Positions 19,631-30,161 of a DNA stretch of 64,000 nucleotides are shown here, piece after piece. How positions within the stretch are numbered: the first letter of the stretch is position 1; each line of letters starts with the position of its first letter. Both the position numbers and the translations under genes were made by a program. The stretch covers positions 321,793-385,792 of the forward strand of contig CAJNBX010000001.1 of the NCBI GenBank assembly GCA_905221115.1. The letters are read 5' to 3'. Under the pieces are notes generated by a model. That model did no database searches and was not told where the DNA came from. It saw nothing but the letters and a program-made list of their open reading frames with translations. Source of the stretch: a bacterium (GTDB lineage Bacteria > Bacillota > Bacilli > Lactobacillales > Streptococcaceae).

Positions 19631-19639
19631 ATTATACCA
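19631..19639 (-). promoter_or_regulatory. Extended -10 promoter of the LysR regulator operon
   Basis: On the minus strand TGG precedes TATAAT (19631-19636), 28 bases before the start codon. The -35 match is poor, so it is called on the extended -10. Confidence 0.55.
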
Positions 19640-19724
19640 TATTTTAGAAGTTTTCCATCGAAAAAAATAATGTCACTCATAAAATTCATCTACACTAAGA
19701 ACGAAAAAATCATGGGTACCAAAA

Positions 19725-19760
19725 CAAAAAAACAGGCTCTCCGAAAACTCGGAAAGCCTT
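19725..19760 (-). terminator. Second terminator after rpmA
   Basis: On the minus strand AGGCTTTCCGA pairs with TCGGAGAGCCT and is followed by a run of seven T residues. It is the stronger of two terminators after the rplU-prp-rpmA operon. Confidence 0.85.
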
Positions 19761-19811
19761 ATTTAATGCTACTTCTAGCTTCCTCGCCTTTATATTTCAA
19801 GGCTCGGGATA

Positions 19812-19835
19812 AAAAGGTTCACTGGACCTTTTTAT
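19812..19835 (-). terminator. First terminator, overlapping the rpmA stop
   Basis: On the minus strand AAAAAGGTCC agtg AACCTTTTT begins directly at the rpmA stop codon. A second, stronger hairpin follows about 60 bases later. Confidence 0.75.
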
Positions 19836-20125
19836 TTAGCGATTGGGTAAACAGAAACTTGTTTTTTATCGCGTCCTTTACGTTCAAAGCGTACTACGCC
19901 TTCAACTTTAGCGAACAAAGTATCGTCTCCACCACGTCCAACATTTACACCTGGGTAAATGTGTGTACCACGTTGACGGTAAAGGATTGATCCACCTGTT
20001 ACAGTTTGTCCGTCAGCTGCTTTAGCTCCAAGACGTTTTGCTTGTGAATCACGTCCGTTTGATGTAGAACCTCCACCTTTTTTGTGGGCGAAAAGTTGCA
20101 AGTTGTTAAGAGTCATTTTTAACAT
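19832..20125 (-). CDS. rpmA: 50S ribosomal protein L27 (with cleavable N-terminal extension)
   Basis: A 97-residue L27. The mature start AHKKGGGS is preceded by NLQLF, giving the Firmicutes precursor cleaved after phenylalanine by the Prp protease encoded just upstream. The mature N-terminus reaches into the ribosomal peptidyl-transferase centre. The first ATG (20125) has GGAGG eight bases away and is preferred over the in-frame ATG three codons later. Confidence 0.98.
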   Translation of the reverse strand: MLKMTLNNLQLFAHKKGGGSTSNGRDSQAKRLGAKAADGQTVTGGSILYRQRGTHIYPGVNVGRGGDDTLFAKVEGVVRFERKGRDKKQVSVYPIAK

Positions 20126-20141
20126 AATGTTTTCCTCCGTG

Positions 20142-20495
<354 letters not shown>

Positions 20496-20501
20496 TTAAA
20501 A

Positions 20502-20816
20502 TTAAGCGTTGATTGCGTTGATGACAACTTTTGTATATGGTTGACGGTGACCTTGTTTACGGTGGCTACCTTTTTTAGGTTTGTACTTGTAAGTAACAAC
20601 TTTCTTTTGTTTTCCTTGTTTTTCAACAGTTCCAACTACAGTAGCTCCAGCAACAAGTGGAGTTCCGACAACAGTGTTTTCACCACCAACAAGAACAACT
20701 TCGTTAAAAGTAACTTCTTGACCAGCTTCAACGTTCAATTTTTCAACGTAAACTGCTTGACCAACTTCAACTTTAACTTGTTTTCCGCCAGTTTTGATAA
20801 TTGCGTATGTGCTCAT
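20502..20816 (-). CDS. rplU: 50S ribosomal protein L21
   Basis: A 104-residue L21 of normal length, opening [20 protein letters not shown] and ending with the basic [17 protein letters not shown]. It binds 23S rRNA. It is the first gene of the rplU-prp-rpmA operon and follows a structured leader. The ribosome site AGGAGG lies five bases before the ATG. Confidence 0.98.
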
Positions 20817-20955
20817 TATGCACCTCCTATGATTTTTATGGGTTTCCCCGATTTTTTTGTGAAGACTCGCCTAGCATCGTGGGACGAACCACTTAAACTT
20901 GAATAATCAAGCAACGATGTTCGTGCGGTTGCACAGGAACGTGCATAGTCAACTC
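20817..20955 (-). ncRNA. L21 leader (autoregulatory 5' UTR)
   Basis: About 140 bases between the promoter and rplU form several inverted repeats on the minus strand: a CATCGT/ACGATG long-range pairing enclosing a TTGATTATTCAA hairpin, plus GTGCA elements. Firmicutes rplU operons carry an L21 leader here. The placement and structure fit; a covariance-model search is the test. Confidence 0.65.
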
Positions 20956-20959
20956 TTCA

Positions 20960-20988
20960 AGTATAGCATATCTCCTATTTTCTTACAA
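20960..20988 (-). promoter_or_regulatory. Promoter of rplU-prp-rpmA
   Basis: On the minus strand TTGTAA (20983-20988) and TATACT (20960-20965) are separated by 17 bases, just upstream of the L21 leader. Confidence 0.75.
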
Positions 20989-20998
20989 GTAATAACAC

Positions 20999-21691
20999 CT
21001 AAAATGAAGCTTTTTCTTTTACTTTTTTCTGCCAAGAGGCAAAAATCATGCTAATGTAAAAAACGCTCATCATAATAGGAATACCAAGAATGGTCTTTTC
21101 ATGATAAAAAATCGTCAAATAGGCTGAAAAGACAACGCCAAGGACAAAACTACTAAGTAAGCTAACAAATATGAACCCTTCACGCAAAAAAGGAGTGTGC
21201 TTGGTTCGGAAATAATCTCCAAAAGCTAGCATTGTTCGTTTGATATTCCCTGTCATAAAGGCGTTATTGTAGGCAATACCCGAAACCTCACCAAAAGCAG
21301 TTGTCACCAGGCCCATACAAAAGGCCAAGGGCGGTACTAGATAGATATTATCTACAGTTTGCGGTACAAAACCAATAATGATTGATAAGATTGCCAAAGG
21401 AATCAATGACAGAATGGGCTTTTTCACAATTCTCAATTTTTCCTTATAAACAGTTAATAAAAAGACCCCCATCATAAAAGCTAGTAAAGTCATTACTTTC
21501 GCACTGGCATCTGACACATTGTGTTGAATCAGACCTACTGAAAGAAAGACGACATTCCCAGTTTGTCCAGCTACAAGAGTATTCCCTCGCACAATAAACG
21601 TATAGGCATCTACATAACCTGCACAAAAAGTCAAAAAAAGCGCTAGCCTCTTAGACTGACGTGATATTTTTCTTATAGGTAATAACCTCAT
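20999..21691 (-). CDS. YoaK-family (DUF1275) membrane protein
   Basis: About 230 residues with six hydrophobic helices and the DUF1275 opening LALFLTFCAGYVDAYTFI, then AGQTGNVVFLSVGL and YNNAFMTGNIKRTMLAFGDY. The function of the family is not established; it is sometimes annotated as a transporter. The start is taken as the ATG at 21691, directly after GGGAGG, although the ATG four codons earlier is possible. It is monocistronic and divergent from the oxidoreductase to the right. Confidence 0.8.
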   Translation of the reverse strand: MRLLPIRKISRQSKRLALFLTFCAGYVDAYTFIVRGNTLVAGQTGNVVFLSVGLIQHNVSDASAKVMTLLAFMMGVFLLTVYKEKLRIVKKPILSLIPLAILSIIIGFVPQTVDNIYLVPPLAFCMGLVTTAFGEVSGIAYNNAFMTGNIKRTMLAFGDYFRTKHTPFLREGFIFVSLLSSFVLGVVFSAYLTIFYHEKTILGIPIMMSVFYISMIFASWQKKVKEKASF

Positions 21692-21804
21692 TTTCCCTCC
21701 CATTTCATTTACTCATCTCATTATTGTACCACTTTCTTTGGAAAAGACCTAGTAGCTTATTTGAAATTTTTTACCCTCTGTTGGATAGTCCCGTCTATCT
21801 ATGT

Positions 21805-21810
21805 TATAAT
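21805..21810 (+). promoter_or_regulatory. -10 of the oxidoreductase/helicase operon
   Basis: TATAAT at 21805-21810 has TTGGAT at 21781-21786 as a moderate -35 (18-base spacing). It precedes the start at 21845 by 34 bases. Confidence 0.6.
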
Positions 21811-21844
21811 GAAAGAAGGATTTGAAATCGGAAAAGGAGTATCT

Positions 21845-22828
21845 ATGCTTAAATTAGGTGTCATCGGAACAGGGGCTATCAGTCACCACTTCATAGAAGC
21901 AGCCCATTCCAGTGGAGAATACAAGCTGGTCGCAGTCTATTCTAGAAAACTTGAAACCGCAGCAACCTTTGCTTCTCACTATGAGAATATCCAACTCTTT
22001 GATCAAGTAGAGGACTTCTTCAAGAGCTCTTTTGATGTAGTCTATATTGCCAGTCCAAACTCCTTACATTTTGCTCAGGCAAAAGCTGCCTTGTCTGCAG
22101 GTAAACATGTCATTCTTGAAAAGCCAGCCGTCACTCAGCCACAAGAATGGCTAGATTTGAGACATACAGCTGAGAAAAAACACTGTTTTATATTCGAAGC
22201 AGCTCGCAATTACCATGAAAAATCTTTCACTATCATCAAAAACTTTTTAGCAGACAAACAAATTTTGGGAGCAGATTTCAACTATGCCAAGTATTCTTCC
22301 AAAATGCCTAACTTGTTGACTGGGGAGACACCAAATGTCTTCTCAGACCGTTTTGCTGGTGGAGCTCTTATGGATTTAGGGATTTATCCCCTCTACGTTG
22401 CCGTTCGTCTCTTTGGAAAAGCTAAGGATGCAACCTATCAGGCTCAACAGCTTGACAATAGCATTGACCTAAATGGTGACGGAATCCTCTTCTACCCAGA
22501 CTTTCAAGTTCACATCAAGGCTGGGAAAAACATCACTTCCAATCTTCCTTGCGAAATTTACACAACAGATGGAACCTTGACTCTCAACACGATTGAGCAT
22601 GTTCGCTCGGCTATTTTTACCGACCATCAAGGCAATCAAGTCCAACTCCCTATCCAACAGGCTCCTCATACAATGACTGAGGAAGTCGCTGCATTTGCAC
22701 ACATGATCCAGCAACCAGATCTGAATCTCTACCAAACTTGGCTGGAAGATGCAAGTTCTGTTCATGAACTACTATTTACTATGCGCCAGACTGCTGGCAT
22801 TAGATTTGAGGCAGAAAATGAAAACTAA
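21845..22828 (+). CDS. Gfo/Idh/MocA-family oxidoreductase
   Basis: A 327-residue NAD(P)-dependent dehydrogenase. The Rossmann loop GVIGTGAISHHF is at residues 5-16, VYIASPNSLHF at about 65-75, and the EKP motif in HVILEKPAVT at about 90-99. The C-terminal sugar-binding domain contains GGALMDLGIYPLYVAVRLFG. The substrate is probably a sugar or polyol and cannot be specified. The start at 21845 has AAGGAG in front. It overlaps the helicase by 11 bases. Confidence 0.88.
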   Translation: MLKLGVIGTGAISHHFIEAAHSSGEYKLVAVYSRKLETAATFASHYENIQLFDQVEDFFKSSFDVVYIASPNSLHFAQAKAALSAGKHVILEKPAVTQPQEWLDLRHTAEKKHCFIFEAARNYHEKSFTIIKNFLADKQILGADFNYAKYSSKMPNLLTGETPNVFSDRFAGGALMDLGIYPLYVAVRLFGKAKDATYQAQQLDNSIDLNGDGILFYPDFQVHIKAGKNITSNLPCEIYTTDGTLTLNTIEHVRSAIFTDHQGNQVQLPIQQAPHTMTEEVAAFAHMIQQPDLNLYQTWLEDASSVHELLFTMRQTAGIRFEAENEN

Positions 22829-23900
22829 ACTACCGACTGAATGGCAAGAACTGAGTGACCAACTCGGTTTCCAAGGATTCACCTCCATTCAAACTCAACT
22901 ATTTGAGCCCCTTCTTGCTGGAGAAAATCTTCTAGGAGTGAGCCCAACAGGAACTGGTAAGACCCTAGCTTACCTTCTACCAAGTCTTCTCAGACTACAA
23001 AAGAAAAAAGCCCAACAACTCTTGATTCTAGCACCAAATACAGAACTTGCTGGACAGATTTTTGATGTATGTAAAACGTGGGCTGAAGCTATCGACTTAA
23101 CTGCCCAACTCTTCTTATCAGGTTCGAGTCAGAAACGCCAGATTGAACGCCTAAAAAAAGGACCAGAAATTCTGATTGGAACCCCTGGCCGTATCTTTGA
23201 ACTAATTAAATTGAAAAAAATCAAGATGATGAATGTGGAAACCATCATTCTAGATGAATTTGACCAATTGCTCGATGATTCTCAGATACACTTTGTCGAG
23301 AAAATTACTCACTACGCACCTCGTGACCACCAACTTGTCTATATGAGTGCGACAACCAAGTTTGACCAAAAGAAGATTGCGCCTAACACACGTACCATTG
23401 ATCTCTCTGACCAAAAATTGGACAATATCCAGCATTTCTACATGCAGGTAGATCAACGTCACCGAGTGGACATGCTACGAAAACTGGCTCATGTTGAGGA
23501 TTTCCGTGGTCTGGTCTTCTTTAACAGCCTATCAGACCTTGGAAGTTCAGAAGAAAAACTACAGTATCGGGATATCTTGGCTGTTTCCCTCGCTAGTGAT
23601 GTCAATGTCAAATTTAGAAAAGTCATCTTAGAAAAGTTTAAAGACAAGCAACTAACCCTGCTTCTTGCAACTGACCTTCTGGCTCGTGGAATTGATATCG
23701 ATAGCCTCGAATGTGTTGTAAACTTTGATGTCCCGAGAGATATCGAAACCTACACACACCGTGCTGGCCGTACTGGCCGTATGGGCAAGGAAGGTTATGT
23801 TATCACTCTAGTCACTCATCCAGAAGAACTTAAAAAACTTAAGAAGTTTGCAAGTGTACGAGAAATTGTCCTAAAAAACCAAGAACTCTATATCAAATAA
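22818..23900 (+). CDS. DEAD-box RNA helicase family protein
   Basis: A 360-residue ATP-dependent helicase. It has a Q-motif region (GFTSIQTQLFEPLLAG), Walker A SPTGTGKT, GTPGRIFEL, motif II as DEFD instead of DEAD, SAT motif III, and the C-terminal ATDLLARGIDI with HRAGRTGRMG (motif VI). It resembles the small streptococcal helicases of the CshB/YfmL class; roles in cold adaptation or ribosome assembly are family knowledge. The start at 22818 has GAGG in front and overlaps the oxidoreductase stop, so the two are coupled. Confidence 0.9.
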   Translation: MKTKLPTEWQELSDQLGFQGFTSIQTQLFEPLLAGENLLGVSPTGTGKTLAYLLPSLLRLQKKKAQQLLILAPNTELAGQIFDVCKTWAEAIDLTAQLFLSGSSQKRQIERLKKGPEILIGTPGRIFELIKLKKIKMMNVETIILDEFDQLLDDSQIHFVEKITHYAPRDHQLVYMSATTKFDQKKIAPNTRTIDLSDQKLDNIQHFYMQVDQRHRVDMLRKLAHVEDFRGLVFFNSLSDLGSSEEKLQYRDILAVSLASDVNVKFRKVILEKFKDKQLTLLLATDLLARGIDIDSLECVVNFDVPRDIETYTHRAGRTGRMGKEGYVITLVTHPEELKKLKKFASVREIVLKNQELYIK

Positions 23901-23908
23901 AGCCCCTT

Positions 23909-23943
23909 TGCTCTATGCACATCGAGTGTATAGAGCTTTTTTA
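23909..23943 (+). terminator. Terminator after the helicase gene
   Basis: GCTCTAT and ATAGAGC form a stem followed by six T residues, ten bases past the stop codon. Confidence 0.85.
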
Positions 23944-23959
23944 TAAGCAATTCAATTTT

Positions 23960-24064
23960 ATACTCAATGAAAATCAAAGAGCAAACTAGGAAGCTAGCCG
24001 CAGGCTGTACTTGAGTACGGCAAGGTGACGCCGACGTGGGTTGAATTTGATTTTCATTGAGTAT
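23960..24064. repeat. BOX element with near-perfect terminal inverted repeats
   Basis: A 105-bp element with ends ATACTCAATGAAAATCAAA and TTTGATTTTCATTGAGTAT, which are exact inverted repeats of 19 bases. The centre carries TACGGCAAGGTGACGCCGACG, close to the conserved boxA core of pneumococcus. It lies between the convergent helicase and tuf genes. Confidence 0.9.
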
Positions 24065-24076
24065 TAGTTCAATATC

Positions 24077-24110
24077 AGAAAAAAGAACCTTGCAAAGCAA
24101 GATTCTTTTA
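24077..24110 (-). terminator. Terminator of tuf
   Basis: On the minus strand AAGAATCTTGC ttt GCAAGGTTCTT is followed by T residues. It lies about 45 bases after the tuf stop. Confidence 0.85.
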
Positions 24111-24152
24111 GTGTCTGACTTAAATAATTGTTCTTCTGGGAACTAAATCGAA

Positions 24153-25349
<1,197 letters not shown>

Positions 25350-25420
25350 TTGAGTAAAAGCCTCCAATAAAATATATTTTATAGATAGACAGTAGGCAAT
25401 ACAGTCTAACTTTCCTTACT

Positions 25421-25448
25421 ATTTTATCAAATTTCAGCTAAATTGCAA
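25421..25448 (-). promoter_or_regulatory. Promoter of tuf
   Basis: On the minus strand TTGCAA (25443-25448) is followed after 16 bases by TAAAAT (25421-25426), preceded by an extended TGA element. The resulting 5' UTR is about 70 bases. Confidence 0.65.
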
Positions 25449-25529
25449 GTGTTTTACAAAGTTTTTGTGAATTATTCTTAATCTGCTAATCTAAACGACA
25501 CTTCTACTCCTATCACTTAGCTAAACAAA

Positions 25530-25558
25530 AAGAAAAATCAGGAATTTCCTGACTTTTA
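25530..25558 (-). terminator. Terminator of the PerM-like gene
   Basis: On the minus strand GTCAGGAAATTCCTGAT followed by T residues forms a compact hairpin that overlaps the stop codon of the gene ending at 25556. Confidence 0.8.
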
Positions 25559-26665
25559 CTTAGCTAATTCTCTTTCTCGTTCTTTCATTGTTTTATGATT
25601 TTCATACAAACGTGATAAGAACTTAGAAATTTCTTTTAAGATAGAATAGGTTGGTACTGCGACAATCATACCAATGACCCCATATATATTGCTTGATAAC
25701 AAAAGTAATACTAAAATCGTAATTGGATGAACCTTCATCACACCACCAACGATTCGAGGGTAGAGGATATTTCCATCCACTTGTTGAATGATTAGCATGT
25801 AAACAACTGCAATTAGCATTCTATGAGGATCAGTAAAGACATTGGCAATAATCATTGGAATCAAGCCAATACTTGGTCCCACATAAGGAATGAGATTGGC
25901 CAATCCTGAAAAGATGGCGAAGACCAAAGCATATTTTAAACCAATCACGCTATATCCGATAAAGGCCAAACAACCGATAATAATGGCATCAATTGCGACT
26001 CCACTAATATAGCGAGCAATTGTCGCATTCAAATTCTTTAAAAGACCTGCAATATGCAACTTATCTCTCTTTAAAACAGTGCGCTCAAGCATCGGCAAAA
26101 ATTTGTTACCATCTAACAAAAAATAAACCAAAAACACAGGGGTCATAATAATAATCAAAACGGTACTAAAGAGAGCTGATAGAACACTTCCGACACTATT
26201 GGTAACGCTATTTAGGATATTTTGTAAAATATCTACATAGGATAGATTTAATTGTTGAATAGTCGCTTGAATATCCAAATTTTGAAAGGCTGGATAAGTA
26301 GATAAATCCACAATCAAATCTTGTAAACGACTATAGATAGTCTGGCTAGTCGCAATCAAGCTGGTCAACTGATTAACCAAAATCGGTAAGAGATAGACTA
26401 CCCCAATGACAAGCCCCCAAACCAAAGCACACAAGGTTAATAGAATACCAATGATACGATTAATTTTGAAATACTTTTGTAAAAAATTTACAATAGGATT
26501 GGTCAAATAATATAAAAAACCACCTAGAAGAAAAGGAATCATGATGGTGTTTGCGACGCTTACAAAAGGCGTGATAATAGCCCCCATCTCTCTCCATAAA
26601 TAAAAAATGACTGTTAATAATAAAATCTCACTGGTCCAAAAAAATAATTTATTCTTACGAAACAT
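25556..26665 (-). CDS. AI-2E transporter/PerM family permease
   Basis: A 369-residue membrane protein with about eight hydrophobic helices. It carries the family motifs FLLGGFLYYLTNPIVNFLQK near the N-terminus, ANLIPYVGPSIGLIPMI and VDGNILYPRIVGGVMKVHPI near the C-terminus. Members include TqsA (AI-2 export) and Na+/H+ antiporter-like proteins; the substrate here is unknown. The charged C-terminal tail (KTMKERERELAK) is cytoplasmic. The start has GGAGGT six bases away. Confidence 0.82.
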   Translation of the reverse strand: MFRKNKLFFWTSEILLLTVIFYLWREMGAIITPFVSVANTIMIPFLLGGFLYYLTNPIVNFLQKYFKINRIIGILLTLCALVWGLVIGVVYLLPILVNQLTSLIATSQTIYSRLQDLIVDLSTYPAFQNLDIQATIQQLNLSYVDILQNILNSVTNSVGSVLSALFSTVLIIIMTPVFLVYFLLDGNKFLPMLERTVLKRDKLHIAGLLKNLNATIARYISGVAIDAIIIGCLAFIGYSVIGLKYALVFAIFSGLANLIPYVGPSIGLIPMIIANVFTDPHRMLIAVVYMLIIQQVDGNILYPRIVGGVMKVHPITILVLLLLSSNIYGVIGMIVAVPTYSILKEISKFLSRLYENHKTMKERERELAK

Positions 26666-26749
26666 GAGCTACCTCCATTCATCTATTTTACCATACTTTC
26701 AAAAAAGCTTCTTTCTTCTATCATGAAACTGGGAATATTTTTTTCTTTA

Positions 26750-26758
26750 TGTTAGAAT
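26750..26758 (+). promoter_or_regulatory. Extended -10 promoter very close to the dacA start
   Basis: TGT followed by TAGAAT (26753-26758) ends only nine bases before the dacA ATG at 26768. Transcription would start about three bases before the ATG, giving an mRNA with essentially no leader. No Shine-Dalgarno motif is present before the ATG, which agrees with this. Confidence 0.5.
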
Positions 26759-26767
26759 AAACTTACT

Positions 26768-28009
26768 ATGAAAAAAATCATTTTAACTCTCTTAAGTCTA
26801 TCCGTAATTGGGGCAGCATCTACTGTTGCTGCCCAAGATTTTAATATTGCTGCTAAACATGCGATTGCTGTTGAGGCCAATACTGGTAAAATTCTCTATG
26901 AGAAAGATGCAACTCAACCTGTCGAAATTGCTTCTATAACAAAACTGCTTACCGTTTACCTGGTCTATGAAGCACTCGAAAATGGAAGTATCACACTATC
27001 CACCCCAGTAGATATTTCTGATTATCCTTATCAATTGACGACAAATTCTGAAGCCAGTAATGTTCCTATGGAGGCCCGTAATTATACTGTCGAAGAGTTA
27101 CTTGAAGCAACTCTAGTATCTAGTGCCAACAGCGCCGCTATTGCCCTAGCTGAGAAAATTGCTGGCTCAGAAAAAAACTTCGTTGATATGATGCGAGCAA
27201 AACTCTTGGAATGGGGAATCAAAGATGCCACTGTTGTCAATACAACTGGTCTGAACAACGAAACTCTCGGAGATAATATTTACCCAGGGTCTAATAAAGA
27301 TGATGAAAATAAGCTAAGTGCTTATGATGTTGCTATCGTTGCTCGTAACCTCATCAAAAAATACCCACAAGTCTTAGAAATTACCAAAAAACCTTCTTCT
27401 ACTTTTGCTGGAATGACAATCACTTCTACCAACTACATGTTAGAAGGTATGCCTGCTTACCGTGGTGGTTTTGATGGACTGAAAACAGGAACAACAGATA
27501 AGGCTGGAGAGTCTTTTGTTGGTACTACTGTCGAAAAAGGCATGAGGGTTATCACCGTTGTTTTGAATGCAGATCATCAAGATAATAATCCTTATGCTCG
27601 TTTTACAGCTACATCTTCCCTAATGGATTATATTTCTTCTACATTCACACTTCGTAAAATCGTGCAACAAGGTGATGCCTATCAAGATAGCAAAGCACCT
27701 GTACAAGATGGAAAAGAAGATACTGTCACTGCAGTGGCCCCAGAGGATATCTATCTAATTGAACGTGGTGGGAATCAATCTTCCCAATCTATTCAATTCA
27801 CACCTGATTCTAAAGCAATCCTCGCACCACTTGAAGCTGGAACAGTAGTTGGCCATTTGACTTACGAAGACAAGGATTTGATTGGTCAAGGTTACATTAC
27901 CACAGAACGTCCTAGTTTCGAAATGGTAGCAGAAAAGAAAGTTGAAAAAGCCTTCTTCTTAAAAGTTTGGTGGAATCAGTTTATCCGATTTATCAACGAG
28001 AAATTATAA
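26768..28009 (+). CDS. dacA: D-alanyl-D-alanine carboxypeptidase (PBP3/DacA)
   Basis: A 413-residue penicillin-binding protein that trims the terminal D-Ala from peptidoglycan stem peptides. It has a signal peptide (residues 1-22, cleavage after VAA), the active-site serine in IASITK (SxxK), SAN in VSSANSAAI, and KTG in GLKTGTTDKAG. A C-terminal beta domain and a terminal amphipathic helix (FLKVWWNQFIRFINEKL) bind the membrane surface. It lacks a ribosome binding site; see the promoter entry. Confidence 0.96.
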   Translation: MKKIILTLLSLSVIGAASTVAAQDFNIAAKHAIAVEANTGKILYEKDATQPVEIASITKLLTVYLVYEALENGSITLSTPVDISDYPYQLTTNSEASNVPMEARNYTVEELLEATLVSSANSAAIALAEKIAGSEKNFVDMMRAKLLEWGIKDATVVNTTGLNNETLGDNIYPGSNKDDENKLSAYDVAIVARNLIKKYPQVLEITKKPSSTFAGMTITSTNYMLEGMPAYRGGFDGLKTGTTDKAGESFVGTTVEKGMRVITVVLNADHQDNNPYARFTATSSLMDYISSTFTLRKIVQQGDAYQDSKAPVQDGKEDTVTAVAPEDIYLIERGGNQSSQSIQFTPDSKAILAPLEAGTVVGHLTYEDKDLIGQGYITTERPSFEMVAEKKVEKAFFLKVWWNQFIRFINEKL

Positions 28010-28066
28010 AACATACTGAGCAAAAGATTGCTCCAAAATAGAAACAGAGTAAAAAACTTTAAAGTC

Positions 28067-28116
28067 AAAAACGCATAATATCAAGATTTTTTAATACTTG
28101 ATATTATGCGTTTTAT
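28067..28116. terminator. Bidirectional terminator between dacA and nnrD
   Basis: AAAACGCATAATATCAAG pairs perfectly with CTTGATATTATGCGTTTT across an AT-rich loop. This 18-bp stem is flanked by A and T runs, so it works for both converging genes. Confidence 0.9.
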
Positions 28117-28148
28117 TATGGTAAGATTTACTTCGTTTTCTCTTAAAA

Positions 28149-29009
28149 TCAACTTCTAGCACAGCCTATTTTGAGATATTTTTTCATCATTTTAGGAATC
28201 TCATGACTAATTTCCGTTGGCAAGACCACATAATGTTCTTGAGCTAGTTCTTGAGCAATAGCTGAATGAAGGTGAGTCGCTACGACTACACGCTCGTAGA
28301 GACTGGCTTGTTTAAACTGGCCTGCAAATCCCGCAATCATTCCAGCCAGAGTATCTCCCATTCCCCCAGTAGCCTGATAGGGACCGCCAACCTGTAACTG
28401 GTAAAAATCAGATTGGCCAACTTGCCAAATACGAGCAGCTGGACCTTTCTCCACCAAAATTGTTCCTTGAGGGAAGGAAGTTAGGGCACTAGCCGTTACA
28501 TCTTTGTTTTGTTTTTCAATAGCAATACCAGACAGCTTTTCCCATTCTTTTTGGTGGGGAGTTAGGATAAGCTGGTTAGACGGAAATGACAAACTTGTCC
28601 TAGCAAGAATAGTCAAAGCACCTCCATCTACAATCAAAATCTGATTCTGTCTTAAGCTAGCAAAGACCTGTTTTACTAAATCTTCTCCAATTGCATCATC
28701 TCGTAAACCAGGCCCCACCAAGACAACTTCTGCCTTCTCCAATTGCTCTTGTAACAATTGCTGGTCTTGAAGAGAAAAGGCCATAGCCTCAGGTAAATGG
28801 CTGTGCAGAGCTGGAATATTTTCCCTGTCCGTTCCGACGGTCACCAATCCTGCACCGCTTTTTACAACTGCTAAAGCAGCCATGATAATGGCACCACCAT
28901 AAGGATAGGTACCTCCAAGTAACAGTAGACGACCGTAATTTCCTTTATGACTTGTACGAGAACGTTCAATAATGACTTTTTCTAGTAGAGCTTGATCAAT
29001 CACTTTCAT
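28149..29009 (-). CDS. nnrD: ADP-dependent NAD(P)H-hydrate dehydratase
   Basis: A 286-residue ribokinase-fold enzyme of the YjeF C-terminal class. It repairs hydrated NAD(P)H using a nucleotide phosphate donor. The motifs are GRLLLLGGTYPYGGAIIMAA, GPGLRDD, LTPHQKEW and GGMGDTLAGMIAGF (nucleotide site). The N-terminal epimerase domain found in fused homologues is absent, as usual in streptococci. It is probably monocistronic, between the terminator at 28067 and folD. Confidence 0.9.
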   Translation of the reverse strand: MKVIDQALLEKVIIERSRTSHKGNYGRLLLLGGTYPYGGAIIMAALAVVKSGAGLVTVGTDRENIPALHSHLPEAMAFSLQDQQLLQEQLEKAEVVLVGPGLRDDAIGEDLVKQVFASLRQNQILIVDGGALTILARTSLSFPSNQLILTPHQKEWEKLSGIAIEKQNKDVTASALTSFPQGTILVEKGPAARIWQVGQSDFYQLQVGGPYQATGGMGDTLAGMIAGFAGQFKQASLYERVVVATHLHSAIAQELAQEHYVVLPTEISHEIPKMMKKYLKIGCARS

Positions 29010-29150
29010 CCTTTTTTCCTCTCGCTTTTATTATACAACAAAGAGGAGGCACATACCTCCTTTTGTAATCTTATATCTAAAATTTAATATTCATTTCTGC
29101 CATTTTAAATATAGCTATAGAAAATACACTCTCTTCAGCGAATGTTTCTC

Positions 29151-30008
29151 TTATTTTCTATCCAATGTCCGAAGTGCTGCCTGATAGGTTTGCTCCATCA
29201 GCATGGTAATGGTCATAGGACCGACACCTCCAGGGACTGGTGTGATATGGCTAGCAAGTGGTGCAACTGCCTCATAATCTACATCCCCACAGAGCTTGCC
29301 ATTTTCATCACGATTCATCCCAACGTCAATGACAACCGCACCTGGTTTGATAAAATCAGCAGTCACAAACTTGGCACGACCGATTGCAACAACCAGAATA
29401 TCTGCTTTAGCAGCCACCTTGGCAAGATTATGGGTGCGTGAATGGGTCAAAGTCACAGTCGCATTTTTAGCCAACAGAAGCTGAGCCATAGGTTTTCCGA
29501 CGATATTGGAACGACCGATGACGACCGCATTTTTACCTTCCAAGTCAATCCCGTATTCATGAAACATTTCCATAATTCCTGCAGGTGTTGAAGGAATCAT
29601 GACTGGGTGACCAGACCAAAGGCGTCCCATATTTAGAGGATGGAAACCATCCACATCCTTTTCTGGGTCAATGGCCAACAAAACCGCCTCTTCATCGATA
29701 TGTTTTGGTAATGGTAACTGGACCAAAATCCCATGCCAAGCTGGATTCTGATTATATTTAGCAATCAGATCTAACAATTCCTCTTGAGTAATGGTCTCTG
29801 GAACTCGCACTACTTCGCTACGGAAACCAGCCGCAAGAGCTGACCTCTCCTTGTTGCGAACATAGACTTGGCTGGCTGGATTGTCCCCAACCAAAATCAC
29901 TACCAAACCAGGTACTAGACCTGTCTCTTCCTTTAATCTTGCAGTTTTTTCAGCCAACTGCCCCTGCAATTTGGCCGCTAAAGCTTTCCCATCAATAATC
30001 TGTGTCAT
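29151..30008 (-). CDS. folD: Methylenetetrahydrofolate dehydrogenase/cyclohydrolase
   Basis: A 285-residue bifunctional enzyme that interconverts methylene- and formyl-tetrahydrofolate. The sequence shows [55 protein letters not shown] and [11 protein letters not shown]. The start is the ATG at 30008 ([11 protein letters not shown]), with AGAAGTGAT before it; the longer frame is non-conserved. One-carbon metabolism in the cytosol. Confidence 0.97.
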   Translation of the reverse strand: MTQIIDGKALAAKLQGQLAEKTARLKEETGLVPGLVVILVGDNPASQVYVRNKERSALAAGFRSEVVRVPETITQEELLDLIAKYNQNPAWHGILVQLPLPKHIDEEAVLLAIDPEKDVDGFHPLNMGRLWSGHPVMIPSTPAGIMEMFHEYGIDLEGKNAVVIGRSNIVGKPMAQLLLAKNATVTLTHSRTHNLAKVAAKADILVVAIGRAKFVTADFIKPGAVVIDVGMNRDENGKLCGDVDYEAVAPLASHITPVPGGVGPMTITMLMEQTYQAALRTLDRK

Positions 30009-30161
30009 ATCACTTCTCTTTTCTTTCAAATATCTTCCATTATACCAAAAACTGCCAGCACCCTCTAACACTTCTTTCCTAGGTAATCCTATAGTTTCAA
30101 ACTATAAGAAAAAGCTCTGGTTGAGCTTTTCACTAATCTTGTCTTGAAATTTTAAAATAGA

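Noticed and set aside
28067..28116. Perfect 18-bp inverted repeat considered as an insertion-element end
   Set aside because: Its place between convergent genes with A and T flanks fits a bidirectional terminator, and no direct repeat flanks it.
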